Source: Prevotellaceae bacterium (GTDB lineage Bacteria; Bacteroidota; Bacteroidia; Bacteroidales; UBA932). Taken from it: a DNA stretch of 8,340 nucleotides. Both the position numbers and the translations under genes were made by a program. Below the pieces are notes generated by a model. That model did not search any database. It was not told the origin of the DNA and was given only the letters and a program-made list of their open reading frames with translations. The stretch lies in contig JAIROQ010000014.1 in assembly GCA_031257455.1 (NCBI GenBank), positions 1-8,340 of the forward strand. The letters are read 5' to 3'. Shown one piece after another: positions 6,649 to 8,340 of the stretch (the first letter of the stretch is position 1; each line of letters opens with the position of its first letter).

Positions 6649-6819
6649 AAAACAAAAATTTTCTTTCTTCTTGCGTGCCTGTTGCTGTTGGCGGCAGGTT
6701 GCGCTACACGAAAAACAACCACTTCCAATGTGGCGTGTCCCGTTTACTACAACGGTAATGACGAGCCGGCGGCGTCTTCCGGCGTGGTGGCCTATCCGGG
6801 AAAAAGGGAAATCCCGTAG
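6646..6819 (+). CDS. Small lipoprotein, possibly truncated by a repeat
   Basis: This 57-residue ORF starts MKTKIFFLLACLLLLAAGC, a clear lipoprotein signal with the lipobox cysteine at C19. The mature part, only about 39 residues, is TRKTTTSNVACPVYYNGNDE followed by a short tail. It has no acidic export signal after the cysteine, so a periplasm-facing inner-membrane or outer-membrane anchor is likely. I recognise no family. The last residues and the stop codon (6817-6819) lie inside a palindromic repeat: TAG falls in the loop of its first stem. The original reading frame may therefore have been longer and been cut by insertion. No promoter box is seen; the start is preceded by an A/T octamer array. 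It could also be an intact tiny lipoprotein. Confidence 0.6.
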   Translation: MKTKIFFLLACLLLLAAGCATRKTTTSNVACPVYYNGNDEPAASSGVVAYPGKREIP

Positions 6820-6964
6820 GGATTACCGTTCGGTAGAAAATGTACCGTATCTGCCCTTGCATTCCGTCAGGAATGCATCCAACCGCAAAAGGACGCATAC
6901 CCTACGGGATGCGGAGGCGAGGATGACCGGCATTTTCTACCGAATGTGCATCCCTGACGGGATG
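6810..6964. repeat. Composite palindromic (REP/BIME-like) element
   Basis: Four short palindromes occur in series: AATCCC-GTA-GGGATT (6810-6824), GCATTCC-GTCA-GGAATGC (6859-6876), GCAT(A)CCC-TAC-GGGATGC (6895-6912) and CATCCC-TGAC-GGGATG (6949-6964). A perfect 14-base inverted repeat, TTCGGTAGAAAATG at 6829-6842 and CATTTTCTACCGAA at 6931-6944, encloses the middle two. The loops alternate GTA, GTCA, TAC, TGAC, so the third and fourth are the reverse complements of the first and second. The whole is a near head-to-head arrangement, as in BIMEs. Such elements are moved by RAYT-type IS200-like transposases in other bacteria; none lies in this window. The element overlaps the 3' end of the lipoprotein gene. 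Confidence 0.75.
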
Positions 6965-6972
6965 ATTTCCTA

Positions 6973-7008
6973 AAATCCGCGTAATTCGTACTAATCCGTG
7001 TAATTCAT
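6973..7008. repeat. AATCCGCGTAAT word repeat
   Basis: AAATCCGCGTAAT at 6973-6985 and TAATCCGTGTAATTC at 6992-7006 are two forms of the same word. The first is the exact inverted copy of 6442-6454. With the A-rich AACAAAAAAAACAATTATG tail at 7012-7030 it forms the leader of the next gene. No TAnnTTTG box is visible. Confidence 0.6.
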
Positions 7009-7027
7009 CTTAACAAAAAAAACAATT

Positions 7028-8224
7028 ATGAAAAAAATTCTTCTTCCTTTTCTTTCCCTTACGGGACTGGGCTTTTCTGCTTTGGCACAAAGCCACATTA
7101 ACATCGAACTGCTCAGTGCGACTTACACTGCGCCGGCGGTGCAATTCCGCGTATCATGGAACAGCATCCCTGCTGCAGACGGTGAAACGCACCATTCCAA
7201 AATCTGGCTGTGGGTGGATTTTCGTAAAATAGAAAACAACCAGCCCTCCGGCACGTGGACACGCGCTACCGTTTCCAGTCCTTCGCCCGGAACAGTTGCG
7301 CCGGAAACAACCAAAGGTTTCTGGTTGCAAGGGAACAGCGGCAGTTATAGCCAAATCGTAACGGTAGCATTACCGGATATCCCGGCAAATACCAAATTCA
7401 ACTGGTGCGCTTATGCTTCCGACTGTCCACCGAATGTAACGGTGACGAACGGCACATATACTTTCAAAGGCACGCCGCCGTTTACATTGATAGCATCCGA
7501 CGGGACAACAACCCAAACAGTAACCGGAACAACACTCGCAGCTTCGGCATTGACCGTTACGCCGACCACAATAAGAGATAAAACGGAATGTCCGGGCGTT
7601 TTCTGTATTTACACCGGCAACGATTTGTATATAGATGTCGACCACCTTTGCCAACAGCGCACCGGCGGTGCAAAGAATTGGGAAGCATATATTAAAGACA
7701 TTCGAGATAATCATGTTTATCGCATTGTACAAATGCCAACCAATACCTGGTGGATGGCTGAAGATTTAATGTGGGACGGGAAACCCAGCCCGTCAGCCAC
7801 AGGTTATACAATTCGTGGGTATGCCCGCAGTTGCGGCACACATTATGGATGCGGTCGTTTTTATGCAGCTACCGCGCTCGGTCATGGAATATATGCGGGT
7901 GATGCAAATAGCCGCGGCGCCTCCGATGTATGCCCGACAGCCTGGGCAATACCGTCCGTGAATGAATTGTGTCCATATGCTAATAGCACTGATAGCCCCC
8001 AACCGTATTTGGGTTCCGATGAATTTGGCGGTCCCGATACATACGGTTTATCGTTGTGGTTATGCGGCACCTCGGGCTGGACCTGCGGCACAGCTCATAC
8101 AAGTTATCCTGGGGGTTTCGGCGGCTGCTTTAGGTTCTACCGGAATACTCGCGTGGGTGAAAACGGCTGTGGTGAGCAGAGCACTGCAGGAGGTCGCAAT
8201 GTCCGCTGCGTGCGGGACTTGTAA
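7028..8224 (+). CDS. Secreted Cys-rich protein with C-terminal FISUMP domain
   Basis: The 398-residue protein has a Sec signal peptide with an AXA site (A18-L19-A20, cut before Q21). Residues about 22-180 are a Gly/Ser/Thr-rich, beta-like module containing KIWLWVDFRKIEN (58-70) and TKGFWLQGNSGSYS (95-108); I cannot name its family. Residues about 222-398 match the FISUMP (Fib_succ_major, TIGR02145) pattern: IRDNHVYRIVQMPTNTWWMAEDLMW (225-249), DVCPTAWAIPSVNELC (300-315) and the terminal VRCVRD (392-397). It holds 14 cysteines, 12 of them from residue 188 on, suggesting disulfides and an extracytoplasmic location. The end lacks a recognisable T9SS C-terminal sorting domain, so export beyond the periplasm is unproven. 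FISUMP domains have a C-type-lectin-like relation and in some genomes are targets of diversity-generating retroelements. No promoter or terminator is seen, and the gene appears intact. Confidence 0.8.
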   Translation: MKKILLPFLSLTGLGFSALAQSHINIELLSATYTAPAVQFRVSWNSIPAADGETHHSKIWLWVDFRKIENNQPSGTWTRATVSSPSPGTVAPETTKGFWLQGNSGSYSQIVTVALPDIPANTKFNWCAYASDCPPNVTVTNGTYTFKGTPPFTLIASDGTTTQTVTGTTLAASALTVTPTTIRDKTECPGVFCIYTGNDLYIDVDHLCQQRTGGAKNWEAYIKDIRDNHVYRIVQMPTNTWWMAEDLMWDGKPSPSATGYTIRGYARSCGTHYGCGRFYAATALGHGIYAGDANSRGASDVCPTAWAIPSVNELCPYANSTDSPQPYLGSDEFGGPDTYGLSLWLCGTSGWTCGTAHTSYPGGFGGCFRFYRNTRVGENGCGEQSTAGGRNVRCVRDL

Positions 8225-8340
8225 TTTGCTTAAAAGAATATAACAAGCATGAAGCAAGAAAATAGTGCTTTCCAATAACGTCATGCCTTGCGTTTATTAG
8301 GGTTTCCCCGCGCAACCATGAAAAAATAAAATGTTCTTTA
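8225..8340. other. Downstream intergenic end of window
   Basis: No gene is supported. A weak stem, AAGCA at 8252-8256 with TGCTT at 8266-8270, is not followed by a T-run. ATGAAAAAATAA at 8318-8329 stops at once. An ATG at 8331 is cut off by the window edge after three codons, so a next gene cannot be judged. Confidence 0.4.

Noticed and set aside
6671..6973. 100-residue plus-strand ORF
   Set aside because: It overlaps the lipoprotein gene in another frame and is mostly translated palindromic repeat.

Overview
The window reads as chromosomal DNA of a Bacteroidota bacterium, most likely order Bacteroidales. Three things point there. One gene encodes a PorW/SprE-type lipoprotein of the type IX secretion system (T9SS), which is confined to this phylum. 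Promoter-like boxes match the Bacteroidota -7 consensus TAnnTTTG, and start codons sit behind A-rich leaders without clear Shine-Dalgarno sequences. The gaps also hold phylum-typical 'word' repeats. No species can be named from the sequence alone.

Layout. Positions 1-354 are non-coding and repeat-filled, with a promoter box at 325-332. A plus-strand block of housekeeping genes follows: a YifB/ComM-type AAA+ ATPase (355-1893), PorW/SprE (1968-4691), TsaE (4694-5104, two bases after porW) and an acyl-ACP thioesterase (5170-5928) with its own promoter-like box. From 5929 to 6645 no gene is supported. That stretch holds the best promoter in the window (6063-6093), a long imperfect hairpin (6168-6288) whose loop is complementary to a downstream segment ending in five T, and several short repeats. 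A 57-residue lipoprotein gene (6646-6819) ends inside a composite palindromic repeat (6810-6964). The last gene (7028-8224) encodes a secreted cysteine-rich protein ending in a FISUMP (Fibrobacter succinogenes major paralogous) domain. Every supported gene is on the plus strand.

How the parts relate. The first four genes are core functions that share a neighbourhood rather than a pathway: a helicase-like AAA+ protein, outer-membrane protein export with gliding, tRNA t6A modification, and release of fatty acids from ACP. The second half is accessory in character: a possible structured RNA, mobile palindromic repeats, a possibly truncated lipoprotein and a surface or secreted paralogous-family protein.

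Most worth following up: the candidate structured RNA at about 6098-6322; the palindromic element with complementary loops at 6810-6964; and the possibility that the C-terminus of the FISUMP protein is a diversity-generating retroelement target, which the sequence just beyond the window would settle.
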